Source of the DNA: Membranipora membranacea
Taxonomy: Eukaryota > Bryozoa > Gymnolaemata > Cheilostomatida > Membraniporidae
Assembly (NCBI GenBank): GCA_914767715.1
Contig: OU612073.1
Location: 5,766,001 to 5,830,000 of the forward strand
Reading direction: 5' to 3'
DNA: 64,000 nucleotides
Shown: piece after piece, positions 25,773-37,143 of the stretch
How positions within the stretch are numbered: position 1 is the first letter of the stretch
How the letters are laid out: each line of letters opens with the position of its first letter
Translations under genes and position numbers: made by a program
Notes under the pieces: generated by a model
The model's input: only the letters and a program-made list of their open reading frames with translations
Database searches by the model: none
Told to the model about the DNA's origin: nothing

Positions 25773-25885
25773 CGTGCACAGCGCACAACACAGCGCACAG
25801 CGCACAGAACAGCACAGCGCACAGCACAGCGCACAGCACAGCGCACAGCGCAGCGATAGCGCAGTGATAGCGCAGCTCCCGCAGC
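25773..25885. repeat. CAGCGCA tandem array
   Basis: About 110 bp of CAGCGCACAG/CAGCGCA units grading into GCGATAGCGCAG. It is present only in unit A of the duplication and lies inside the A-specific 750-bp segment, so it arose or was inserted after the duplication or was lost from B. Confidence 0.9.
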
Positions 25886-27621
25886 TACAATTAATGAAAT
25901 GTGATCAGCTGATTTGAGCAATAGGAAATGATCCTTTGTAATTGCACATCATTAAACACAATCACTCAATCAAAGGACAGATTGGTCAATCAGCTCCCAG
26001 ACCACAGTAAACAAACCGATGAGCCAAAAGATCTATGTCAGAATATATTTAGTGAGTGACTCAAGATTGTCTCGCGGCTTATTGGTCAGCTTTGTCTGTT
26101 AAAATTCTTTGGCATCATGATGAACGAGCGTCATACAAAGGCATGCAAAAAACCTCAACATCCGACAAAGTATCAGAGTGGATTAAAATGTATTTGTGGA
26201 TTTTACAGTAGGAAGTTACCCTTTATGGGACTGTGTGTACTGTGCAGAATTTTTTTTTAACTTTACTGGCATCAATGACATTTTCATGAAAATATTTTCT
26301 TGAATTTCTATCAACAAAGCCTGTTTTTTGTCAAATATTCACAACCAACAACAACAACAATAACAATTTATTTATGGCAGGTTATCTTTAAAGTCGTACT
26401 AAGCATGAATGTGAATTTGTTTATTTATTATATATTATTCATATTATTACTATTTTATCGGCATATACCGGAACCTTTCTACGTACCGGAGTTATGGACT
26501 CACATTTAATAAAACTCAACTTCCATGGTGATAAAATAATAATTGTATATATAAACCTTAAGTCAACAAGGATCGTTGAGCTTTGGGTTCTAAAACCTGA
26601 GAATGACTTTTTTTTGCGAAAAGGAAAAGATCAGGATGTTCATTTAGTACTAATTGAAGATATTCAAATATATATAAATAGAAACTTACAGAAAAACTGA
26701 ATTAGAAAGATATTTTTGATGTCGATAAAATAAGATAAAGAGAAAAAAATAAAACAATGTAATCAGCAATAGTGCAGAATAAGTAAACATACCAAGTTTG
26801 AGCGTTCATTGAATAACCTGACAAATGCAAAGGCCGGAGAATCAAGTCTATTCCTGTAATCACAATCCCTTATACTCAGCATAAACATTTCATTTCCAAG
26901 ATGCTTATTTTGATGTAAGATAATAGATTTTGTAGTAAATGAATATCAGTGACATCAGATGTGATCTCTATAGGATGGTATGATGTCTGTTGTCTATGGT
27001 AAGATAGGATAAGGTATGGTTCTATAAGTTGAGGAAAATGATGATTAATAGGCATTTGATGGTGGCAGTGACATCTCTGGTTGAAAGCTGTGGACATGTT
27101 GGAATTACCGGATATCCTAATACAATTTTACAATTTAAAATATCTGATTGGGTGTTACTATCAATAAATATAATGTAATAAATGAATAAATGACTGATGT
27201 CCATGATTCTTTGCCAGGTAGAGCAATTATGACACCATAGATTGAGGTGTTTCGTCAAAACATTTCAAAATTGCAGGTCATATTCTCCTTTTCATACGAA
27301 TGGAATTAGAATACATCAAGTGGAAATGCAAGTAAGTATCAAGTCATCTTCAAACTTGGCGTAGCACTTCAGTGCACACACAAAATGACTGAATAGAAAA
27401 TTGCTATTCAATATTAATCGCTGATTTTGTGAACGACATTTCATTGACAAGGACAGTTATCTTCGTTTTGCGCCATGCCTCTCCGAATCGATTTGCTTAC
27501 TACTCATAAACCATCATATATAAAGTAAATCAAATATGTTTTCATATGGCCTTGTGTCAAATTTTAATGTCCAGCCATTGGATGGCAAAACTTTGACAAT
27601 ATTCCAGCAAATGGCGTTCCC

Positions 27622-27629
27622 TATATAAA
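27622..27629 (+). promoter_or_regulatory. TATA box of ligand gene B
   Basis: TATATAAA 83 bp before the ATG, matching gene A in position and context. Confidence 0.75.
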
Positions 27630-27704
27630 CCAACTCTTAGGTGACAGACAGAGTGTAATAGTAAAGCGCGTTCACACAAGTTGACTCCTTTTAAAATTTA
27701 CATC

Positions 27705-30700
27705 ATGAAAGTCATACAGTCGATATTGATTCTGACTCTTGCATATATTGGAATGGTCATCAAATGTGGTAAGATTTATGATCCACTTATCGGATATTCA
27801 GACATAAAATCGTTTTACTTAAGACACCTACAACATGAATGGTTATGAAAATAATTGACTTTTATTCATGTTCAACACCTTGAACAATTGATCAGCCCAC
27901 ATGTTTTATTGAATATCATAACAACGAGCTGATCTTTACAACAATTCTAACATTCAGTCTCTAGTAATTGATCAGAGTTGAGGCGTACTTTTTTCCTCTG
28001 CATAGGATTATACAACTTTGTCTTTTAGAAGAACATCTAGATTATGTTGGAGATATTGAAACCATATTCTTTGATTCTCACTTTTCTGCGACAAAACAAA
28101 CACATCAAGGACCAAACCATATTCTTGAAATACACAACGTTCACCTGGAGAGGTCTTATAACTCAGATGTCGGATGTCAGGATTCTAACGGAGTCATTTG
28201 CTGGACAGGTGATCAGGGGTCAAATATGTTTACCCTTTTGAAACAGATATTATATTGTTCATAAGTTATAAGTTGGTTGAAACCCCAAAGTCCACCCAAT
28301 TGAATCGGATATCATGGTACATATTTGAATTGACACAAATTTTTCGTGAAGATCTTGATGCTCTTAAACATTGATTAGTGAAAAAAACTTGATTTTAAAC
28401 ACTTGTATAGTAAAGCTCGTTTAAAAAGAGCTGATCATCAGTTTGAATGACTTTTAGGTGTCATTGAAAACCGCTTACTAAGCAGCAAGCACATGTTGTT
28501 CGGTGCTCCCGGAACTATCAAAGATATGATCATTCAGAGCCAACACAAAGGAAACTTCTTTATATCTTTGAATCATAGTGAGAAGATAACTACTGATCGG
28601 TTGGAGTCATCTTTCCTGAGCGACACATTCAACACAATACACACGGTGCCAAAGTAAGCCAAAATTGTAAATTCATCTTTTTTTGAGCAGAAAGAAGTCT
28701 CATTTGTTTTGTCTGATAAGACTTTATATTTCTGAAAATATCTTAAAAAATAACAGAAACTTTTGTAATCATACATATATTCTATTATATAGTGGGCAGT
28801 ATATTGCACCAATTTCTTATAGATGGCCAAGAATTGCTTTCGGGATATAAAATTAATATTAACCTAAATCATTATGAATAAGGGCTTTTGTCTTGCATGA
28901 GTGTGGAAAATTGATTGCCAATCATATTAATTATCAACTTGAACCTATTGAACCAAACATACATACATTATAAAGGAAGTTACTATAAATGTTCAAAATT
29001 GTTCCATTACCAATTATTTTAAACTTTTTCTCAATTGTTGTTGAATACTGCCAATTGATCAGATGGCCTGAAGGTTTTAGAATTATTATTAGAATTAACA
29101 TAAACTGGGTAACTTATATAACATTCATAAGTTAGCATTTAATTGCCACATCCTGTTTAAGCTTCATTAGACTTATTTTGTCAAAGTCTCTGCTCAAATT
29201 CCAATATTTTTTTCAGATTTCTTCTCAGTCGAGTGGTAGCTTCGTCACAAAGCTCCAGCTCGATTGTTTTGAAGATGGCACCAGCCGACACACGGAGTAG
29301 AAATCACCGATCTGTCATACAGATTAAACTTGTCACTGACTACTTCTTTGGGAGCAACAACGACGCTGACATACAAGATTTTATCAACCGGTGAGTGACC
29401 TTTGGGAGATTGGGGCTTTTCAGATTTTATCTGAGTGTTTGATTGTTGATTATGTAATATGTATAACACTGTTTGATATAATAATTATTCTTGCCAGCAG
29501 GGAGGAAAGATATAGGATTCCACTTTTTTTAAGCTATATGTCAAATACTTAAACGTAAATGGTAATGGTGGTAATGATATCGATAACATATGGGTGTTGA
29601 ACAAGGGAACTCGAGAACTTTATAGATTGGCTTGCAGTTATGTTTTAAGATGACATTGGATAAACAAGCAAATTGAAATGAATTTGAGGATCGGCCCTTT
29701 CTGTCTATCTCTGAAAGGAACATGCATCAATTTGAGCCTCTATTCTGAGTTGTCCTCTCTCCAGTTTGGTACTTTTAACCCACGCTGCATAGGAGAAACG
29801 TGCTTAAAAGAGGGTTATCTTGAAAGCCGCTTATTATAGCATTAAAATGATTTTTGATTCAGAATCTGCGACATTTAAAGCTGATAAGGACATAGTTTGG
29901 GAAATAATTTTTGTATTCGGATAGTAAATTATATTATACCACTTTTTGCCAGTTTTGCGGACAAAGTTCATGGAATTATTCATGAATTTCGCCACTAAAA
30001 TTAAGATTTATCAGCTTTCAAGTTCGGCCAATGATTTTGAAATCCTGTCACACAGGGTTTTCAATGGTGCAGAGTCTGTTTAATAAACCTTTTTTTCCCT
30101 TACATACGCGGTTTTCACGATAACCCTCTTTTAGCAAGTTTTTCCTGTGCGGCATGGGATAAAAGTACCAAACTGGAGAGAGGACAACTCCTCAAATTAG
30201 AGCTCAGAAAACTTTTTTACTTTCTATCACTCACTGTCATTCAACGATTACTTTACAACATGATTTAGAAAAATTCTTGATTATGAGGATCTGAAATTAA
30301 TTTGCCTTAAAAAGCATTTTTTCCGGTCAATTACTACTCAGGTAGGTTTTAGTCCAGCAGTTTGTGTGTTGTAGTTATAGGCAATGAATGCGTCCCAATA
30401 ATTCTCAAGTGTACGTTCAATGAACACAAATATGAGGACAAGCAATTAAGTTTTTCATAGCAGTTCACTTTAAGCCATTTAAATAACTTTGATATACTCT
30501 TTTCTTTGAGGCATAAACAATATTTGGTACAATATATATATATATACATATGGGAATTAACTCTTGAAAAACTATTGGAAAGATTTTCTCCAAAAAATGA
30601 TATGGCTGCCAATAAAATTATAAATAAATACTTTTTTCCGTTTTTTTTTGCATTGATAGTTGAGAGTCCCACTTTATTCTCTAGAAATTGTGCAACAGTG

Positions 30701-32540
30701 CGGATGAATTGAAGATAATATTCCTAGAAGCTTGACATGAATGATATCATAGCTACTGAAAGTACTTGTTTATTTGTCTATTATATGTACCAGGTCCAAT
30801 TCTCTATATCTGCCTGCTAAAAATATACATATTAAAAACGAAAAAAAACACAGGGGACATTTTCTTAATATTTGAAATGTCGTCAAAGCACATTTATAAA
30901 TATTTGAAATGTCGTTAAGGCACATTTATAAATATTAGATGTCCTTAACGGCTGAAAGGTTCTTTGTGACTTCCAATAATGATATAAATACACTCCTTGA
31001 TCTAGGAATTCCCATGCGGTCAGTGTGAGGATTTCCCAGGTGGATTACCAATTCTGTTAGGGGACAGGGAACACTGTCATTTTTTACCCTAGAAGGCTAT
31101 GATAACTGTTGCATGAAATCAAAATGTTATCAACAGTCATTTAAATGTCAAATGTGTAGATAAGCTGTTCTATAATTATTGATTTTGTGGGTTCATAGAT
31201 GTCATGAAAAATCTTATTTGGATTGAACATCGTTAACGTAAAAGAAAATTATATTTTCCCCTCCTTTGCATAAGAAGTATTATCTTGTGAAAAAAGATGT
31301 AGTGTTGCGCATGATAGGCATGTCAATAAGTAGAGTTGAGTTAATGATTCAGATGCAGTCAGCGAATGCAGAACCTACGATTCCCTTGCCAGAGATACTC
31401 TAGATTCATGAGCATTTATTTTTTTCAGATATCATGATAGTCTGAGATTTGGGGAGTTAACTGAGGAACAAAATGCCTTGCAGCAGACTAGTTCAAGAGA
31501 AATGGAAATCTCCGTTAACCAGCAAAAAAAGAATGACTTAGAAGGGAGAGATCATCCGAGAAGTAATAAGGAGACCGGAAGAAAGATGAGGCACCATAAA
31601 CGAAGACATAGACGAAACCCTCCACCATCTTGTAACATAATTAGCAATTATATCAAGTAAGGAATTAATCTTTTATCTTTTGAAATTAACTTTTCAGCCA
31701 AATCAGAGTGGAAATGAAAGTGATATATACATACATCATCATACATATTTTTGTGCATTATTGTCATAAACAACACAGAGAAGATGTTTTTGAGCAATAT
31801 CCTATATCTACATCCTACCCATATACTCTATTTTACACATTGAAGGTAAAGTTTGAGTATTTTAGTGATATTCAAAGTGACTTGAACAAACATAAGTTGT
31901 CTACTGATTACTGAATGGAGAACAGCTACAAAGGTTGTTTGAAATATATACAGTCTTTTGTTGATAATTTTCAAGGACAAAAGGGAAAGTGGGACATCAA
32001 GGATGCTAGTTAAATTACTTTTTTGCATCTAGTTCAGCAACTCCCTCATAGCAAGTATTTCTTTATCATCACTTGCACTTATGACATCTAGGCCATTGTC
32101 ATCCCCATGAATACAAAATTGGATGCTTCAGACAAGAGACTAATAATGTAACCATATTCCTTTTTAGTCGGACACTTTATGCGGGGCATATGCAAGAGGA
32201 TTATCCGGGAGAGGAGATACTAATCTTACCAATGTCACACAATCCCTCAGCTATTCCTTTTAACTACTGCAGCGGTTACTGCGCAAACGTGCAGATATTC
32301 TCTTCGGCAAACTCTCCTGGGAATTCTGGGCTAGACGGGCCCCTCAGAGATCAAACTTCACATGATCAGTATTGGCTAGCAGTTATCAAGTTCAGGGCAC
32401 TGAATTTGTTACCATCAGGCCCAGTTGCCAGCTGTATGGGTTACAATTATACTTTCAATTCAGTGCATATTTATTCGAAGACGACAGACAGCCTTCACCA
32501 AGAAACAATTTGTTATCCAACAATATGTGCATGTGTATAG
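27705..32540 (+). CDS. Secreted TGF-beta superfamily-like ligand, copy B
   Basis: The exons are 27705-27768, 28029-28208, 28458-28653, 29217-29390, 31429-31656 and 32168-32540. The first five have exactly the lengths of copy A, and the whole encodes 404 residues. The signal peptide is identical to A. The furin site is RRHRR after a basic run. The mature chain shares PSCNII, FNYCSGYC, VASCMGY and the terminal CACV. Two changes stand out. An insertion lengthens the stretch before CxGxC (LPMSH after EEILI), and a seventh cysteine appears in TICYP a few residues before the final CxC. The N-linked site is NRT instead of NMT. The gene is intact, with no stop or splice loss, so both copies look functional. 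As in A, the interchain Cys before VASC is absent. Confidence 0.85.
29734..30211. mobile_element. Foldback element family 2, copy 1 (intron 4 of ligand B)
   Basis: The ends GAGTTGTCCTCTCTCCAGTT and AACTGGAGAGAGGACAACTC are inverted copies, each followed inward by 'ggtacttttaaccca' and 'gagggttatcttgaaa.ccgctta'. The arms are about 105 bp around a central unique stretch. A second copy is at 63272-63730. It is missing from the corresponding intron of ligand A. Confidence 0.85.
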
Positions 32541-32570
32541 AGAAAATTTATAATTTATATTTTATAAAGC

Positions 32571-32576
32571 AATAAA
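32571..32576 (+). terminator. Polyadenylation signal of ligand gene B
   Basis: AATAAA 31 bp after the stop codon, conserved in copy A. Confidence 0.75.
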
Positions 32577-33795
32577 CAGTTTTTATGTTTAAAGTTTGTA
32601 CATACTCTGAGGATAGGGTTTAATTGGGGACTGTATGGCTATTATATATCACTACTGAAATGTGATGAACTGATTTGGGCATGACGAAATGATCCTTTGT
32701 AGTGCATTTGCACATCATTAAACAGAATCACTCAATCAAAAGACAGATTGGCCAATCAGCTCCTAGACCACAAAAAATAAACCAATGAGCCAAAAGATCT
32801 ATGTCAGAATATATTTAGTGAGTGACTCAAGATTGTCTCGCAGCTTATACTTGGTCAGCTTTGTCTGTTAAAATTCTTTGGCATCATGATGACCGAGCGT
32901 CATACAAAGGCATGCAAAAAACCTCAACATCCGACAAAGTATCAGAGTGGATTAAAATGTACTTGTAGATTTTACAGTAGGAAGTTACAGGATTTGGACC
33001 CTTTATGGGACTGTGTGTACTGTGCAGAATTCTTTTTTTTTAACTTTACTGGCATCAATAACATTTTCATGAATTTCTATCAACATAGCCTGTTTTTTGC
33101 CAAATATTCACAACCAACAACAACAACAACAATAACAATTTATTTATGGCAGGTTATCTTTCCCGACACGAACAAAGTAGTACTGAGCATGAATGTGAAT
33201 TTGTTTAATTATTTTTATATAGCTCCTTACAATAATAATCATGTTATTACTATTTTATCGGCATACACCGGAACCTTTCTAAGTACTGGAGTTATGGACT
33301 CACATTTAAATAATAATTCTATATAATAAACCTTCAGTCAACAAGGATCATTGAGCTTTGTGTTCTAAAACCTGAGAATGACTTTTTTTTCGCAAAAAGG
33401 AAAAGATCTGGATGTTCATTTAGTACTAATTGAAGATATTCAAATATATATAAATAGAAACTTACAGAAAAACTGAATTAGAAAGATATTTTTGATGTCG
33501 ATAAAATAAGATAAAGAGAAAAAAATAAAACAATGTAATCAGCAATAGTGCAGAATAAGTAAACATACCAAGTTTGAGCGTTCATTGAATAACCTGACAA
33601 ATGCAAAGGCCGGAGAATCAAGTCTATTCCTGTAACCACAATCCCTTATACTATAAAGAATCCAAAAACGATTCGGTTTCATTTCCAAGATGCTTATTTT
33701 GATGTAAGATAATAGATTTTGTAGTAAATGAATATCACTGACATCAGATGTGATCTCTATAAGATGGTATGATGTCTGTTGTCTATGGTTGATCC

Positions 33796-34563
33796 CAATA
33801 CCTCAATGACAAAAGTAAAGCCCAGAAAATTTATAAATAGTTTTATACATGTCAGTATTAAGATTGTCACTCCAACACTCTCATTGTAATACTATGTCAT
33901 TGACCATATAAATGATCTAATCTTATCTAATCTAATCTAATCCAATCTAATCTAATTTAATCTAATCTAATCTGTCTTATCTTATGATACATTCCGCTAT
34001 CTAGGCTGGACCGGCTGAGGAGTTGCTAGCAGAGATTTTCTCAACTTTCCACCGGAGAAAACAAGCTCCAGACCTCACTCCCTCTGTCGTCCATTCTGTC
34101 ACAATATCTGTTATCAAGGATAAATTTACGGAACGATAAGTTTCTCAATGATCAGAGCATCTGCATAGAATGTTACATGGTGGCTTCAAATGGTTATAAA
34201 CAGTGCAATAGAATTGTCTCACCTTATTAAAAGAAGGATTACTCATCAAGGCCTATCTTAACAAATTCCTCGTATAACTAGTTATACCTTTAATATTTGA
34301 ATTTTCAATAGCGATGTTATGGGCTCGGACGGAACAAGGAGTTAACTTCTTGGACAGAATAACAAGCCAAGAATATACCAGCAAAGCAATATGATGCTGG
34401 CCATCACTAACACCAGGTCAGATTAAGGCTGTCAATCGGACACCGTAGGACATTATCCACAATTGGAAGCGTAGAATAAATCATGATTAGTCCTTCAGCG
34501 GAAGTCTGAGTTACTATTCTGATGAAAGAAGACAATGAACCGATGACTTATCAGTCTTAAAGT
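33796..34563. other. Intergenic DNA between ligand B and the Roco-caspase 3' end
   Basis: No gene is seen. The stretch holds a TCTAA pentanucleotide microsatellite at about 33915-33972. Two convergent genes end on either side. Confidence 0.6.
33915..33972. repeat. TCTAA microsatellite
   Basis: About eleven TCTAA-type units with single-base variants (TCCAA, TTTAA, TCTTA). Confidence 0.92.
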
Positions 34564-37143
34564 TTAAAAGGGATAATTACCTGTCAGCCATTGAATCCTT
34601 GAGATCACATCTCCTTCTATTTCATCCTGTGGTTGATTCTGAGTTTGATTGCTCAGATCGCTTGGGCGGAGGTACAGCTTTCGTAGACCAGTGAAAGTAC
34701 ATACACTCTTAGGCATTTGTGCTATAAAAGCTCTGTGGCGTTCTGAGGGAGGACAGGTTAGCATGATTTCCTCTGACCTCTCAGCACTGTAACGGCTCAC
34801 AGCCTCTCTGACCTGTCAAAAATATATTCCAGAGAAACCAAAATTGGCTGAAACTGAATCAATCAACCAGTCAACAGGTCAACCGGTTGGTCGGTCGGTT
34901 GGTCGGACGGTCGGTCGGTCAATCAATCAATCTATTTGTTTTCTCACTGCCAACAGAACTTTCTCTTTTTATAGCTCCCTTGGTTTATTAATATTCACTG
35001 CAGCATTTCAACAAAATTCTGAAACATTTTCTTTACGTGCTCGTCATATAATGGTTGCAAAAAATTATACTATATTTACTGCCTAAAGCAAACAAGTTTG
35101 GACACTAAACTTATTAACATATTGTTCCTTCAATATGGGTTTGGCGTTACACATGACATGTTCATTCTTTTTTGGGGATGGTGAGCGGTTAGCGCACTTG
35201 CTATTCACTGCCAGGCGATTGGTGCCGCAGGAGTTTTGGGTTTGAATCCCGTTGGGGGAGCTATCAAGGTTGATTTTTCCAGCCCCAGCACCCTCGGGTG
35301 TATACCTCTTCAGGGGCCTTTCACAGAGGTCAGAGGTGAAAGGGACAAACTGTTTACACTTACCCTCTTCATACACTTCTGGAATATTTAGCATTTGTTT
35401 TACTTACCACATTGCTCATAGTCTCCACATCATACTGGCTAGCCATTTTAGAAAATGTCAAGACCACAGCTCTTATGAAAGGTGAACCTAGAACCGGACT
35501 TCTTGGAGATGCAAAACCTACAAATCAGAGAAATCTACTCCTCATTTTTTACCGCTTTTGTCGTGCTGGTATTGGTTATGCAACAATCCAATATCAGGTC
35601 GATTTCAACACAATTCACGCAGTAATGCAAAATTAAATTGAAACTCATGACATAAAACAATACAATAGTAAGTAAAAACTGTTTTCTACATTGAATTATT
35701 TACACAAAGGTTATTTATGATCTATGTTTGTACTGGTTCTGAAGTTGAGTGATTTCTGATAGTAACCTAAAACTCACTGTCAAAACTGGACTGCATTATC
35801 AAAAGGTCTGCCACTGAGATCTTTACGTTCTGTGGGTCAAGGTCAAATTCATCCGGCTGTTGTGCCTGCTGATGATACGATTGGACAGCTGCTTGTGCTG
35901 TCGCTTCAGCTGACTGATGGCCTATTTCTGTATTATCTCTGTTGGTGGTGCTGCCTGTTGTGGGTAACAGATGTCCTGGAACACCATCAAGCATCATCTC
36001 AAGCTTCTCTACATACAAGAAATATTTGTTTCGAAAATAAGGATCTCTTCGTCTTTGTGACTGATTACAAGGATTATCAAACTAAATAAATGATTTACAA
36101 TGGAGAATAAACAATTTAAAAGGGGAACGATTTGGGGAGTCAGGCAACAGGTCACTATAAAATTATTTTCAAGCTATTCATGTCAAACTTAGTAAGCTTT
36201 TTTACTAACTTGAACATTCAAGGCCTTCATTTCTACATATGTGTTAAATATAGACTGTAATCTGCCCAGCATCCCTTACCTCCAGAGCATGCCTGAATGA
36301 TTATGAGCTTTGGTTTGCCTTTCATCGCCGGGAAATTACGAGCAGAGAGCAGGTCATATATATCAGTTAGTTTTATACGGGTGTAATCACATCCTAGTAT
36401 GCTCCCATCGTTTCCATGGCTTGTCAGAACTAGGACAAACATGCCAAAGCCCTCATGTATCGATCTGCCTGTGTACTCATCTACTAGCTGTGTTTCTTTG
36501 TGAATAGCATCAACCATATCCTAAAAAGTGTTGTCACCTGTGTTAGGTAGCTGTTATTGTATTTGTGCATTCAGTTTAAAAGAAGCAAAGGCAAGCTGTC
36601 AATCACTAATCAAAATAATAATGTAACTTGCATTCATGTAACAATTTTGGGGAAAAATACAAAACAAATACAAGATTTGTATTTTCAGATTGTCTCCCTC
36701 CACAATGACAGACACTGAATGATTGGCCAGGTTGAATTTAATGATTGTTGCACTCTTAAGTTTCTGGTAATATACAACTCACATTCAGGGATAGGAGTTG
36801 GAGAAAACTATCTTACTACTGGTACTTACTCTTCGCAATCCTGTCAAAGACAGTTCAAACTCGGATTGAAGAGATAAAACATTCCATATCTCGATGAAGC
36901 ATATACGAATTGAAGCTAAATCAGGTTACAAATTCAAACTGATTGCATTCTCCATACCTTAGCAGTGTAGTTTTTGTGCTCTCCAGCTGTGATGAAATTC
37001 AATCGGTCCAACATTTGTCTCATGTTGGTATAATCATGTTCAGATCCACGTCTCCAGTGGTCATTTCCTGTTCGCTGGTCAGTCACGAGGTACTTGTTTG
37101 ATATTATCAAAGCTCTGCCAAGAGGCTCAGTCATCTTGTATTC
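34564..37143 (-). other. Caspase module of the fusion gene
   Basis: Five exons encode a full peptidase C14A domain. The p20 begins with YKMTEPLGRALIISN, then RRGSEHD with the Arg that holds the P1 aspartate. It continues with FVLVLTSHGNDG, whose catalytic His codon is at 36416-36418, and IIIQACSG, whose catalytic Cys codon is at 36287-36289. The intersubunit linker of about 75 residues is Gln/Ala-rich and contains DEFD at 35842-35853, a plausible self-cleavage site. The p10 has VADLLIMQSS, ASPRSPVLGSPFIRA and QMPKSVCTFTGLRKLYL, matching the caspase S1-S4 strand pattern and C-terminus. The canonical pentapeptide QACRG is QACSG, and SWR is SPR, while the key Arg is kept. About 40 residues extend past the normal caspase end. 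No CARD or DED precedes it; the Roc-COR and LRR take that place. Confidence 0.87.

Larger units (their letters stand above)
20036..27046 (+). repeat. Tandem gene duplication, unit A (about 7.0 kb)
   Basis: Unit A starts near 'gatgattaataggcatttga' and aligns with unit B (27047-33795) through promoter, all six exons, introns, polyadenylation signal and about 1 kb of 3' flank. The start codons are 7,011 bp apart. Unit A carries about 750 bp absent from B between about 25130 and 25885, including a CAGCGCA tandem array. Confidence 0.9.
27047..33795 (+). repeat. Tandem gene duplication, unit B (about 6.7 kb)
   Basis: This is the second unit of the duplication, head-to-tail with unit A. It lacks the A-specific 3' segment but contains a 480-bp foldback element in intron 4 (29734-30211) that A does not have. 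Both introns and flanks remain closely similar, so the event is fairly recent or the copies undergo gene conversion. Confidence 0.9.

Noticed and set aside
32886-33326. 146-codon ORF downstream of ligand gene B
   Set aside because: The matching sequence after gene A (about 26119-26510) is broken by indels, so the frame is not maintained; it also contains poly-Thr and poly-Phe from simple repeats.
33915-33972. Telomere-like repeat
   Set aside because: The unit is TCTAA/TTAGA, not the animal TTAGGG type, and the tract is short and interstitial.
35083-35394. ORF with KQFVPFTSDLC, resembling a caspase C-terminal strand
   Set aside because: It is the reverse frame of a tRNA-derived SINE and cannot be joined in phase to the preceding exon. 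The true C-terminal exon (34564-34812) joins in phase 0 and matches better.
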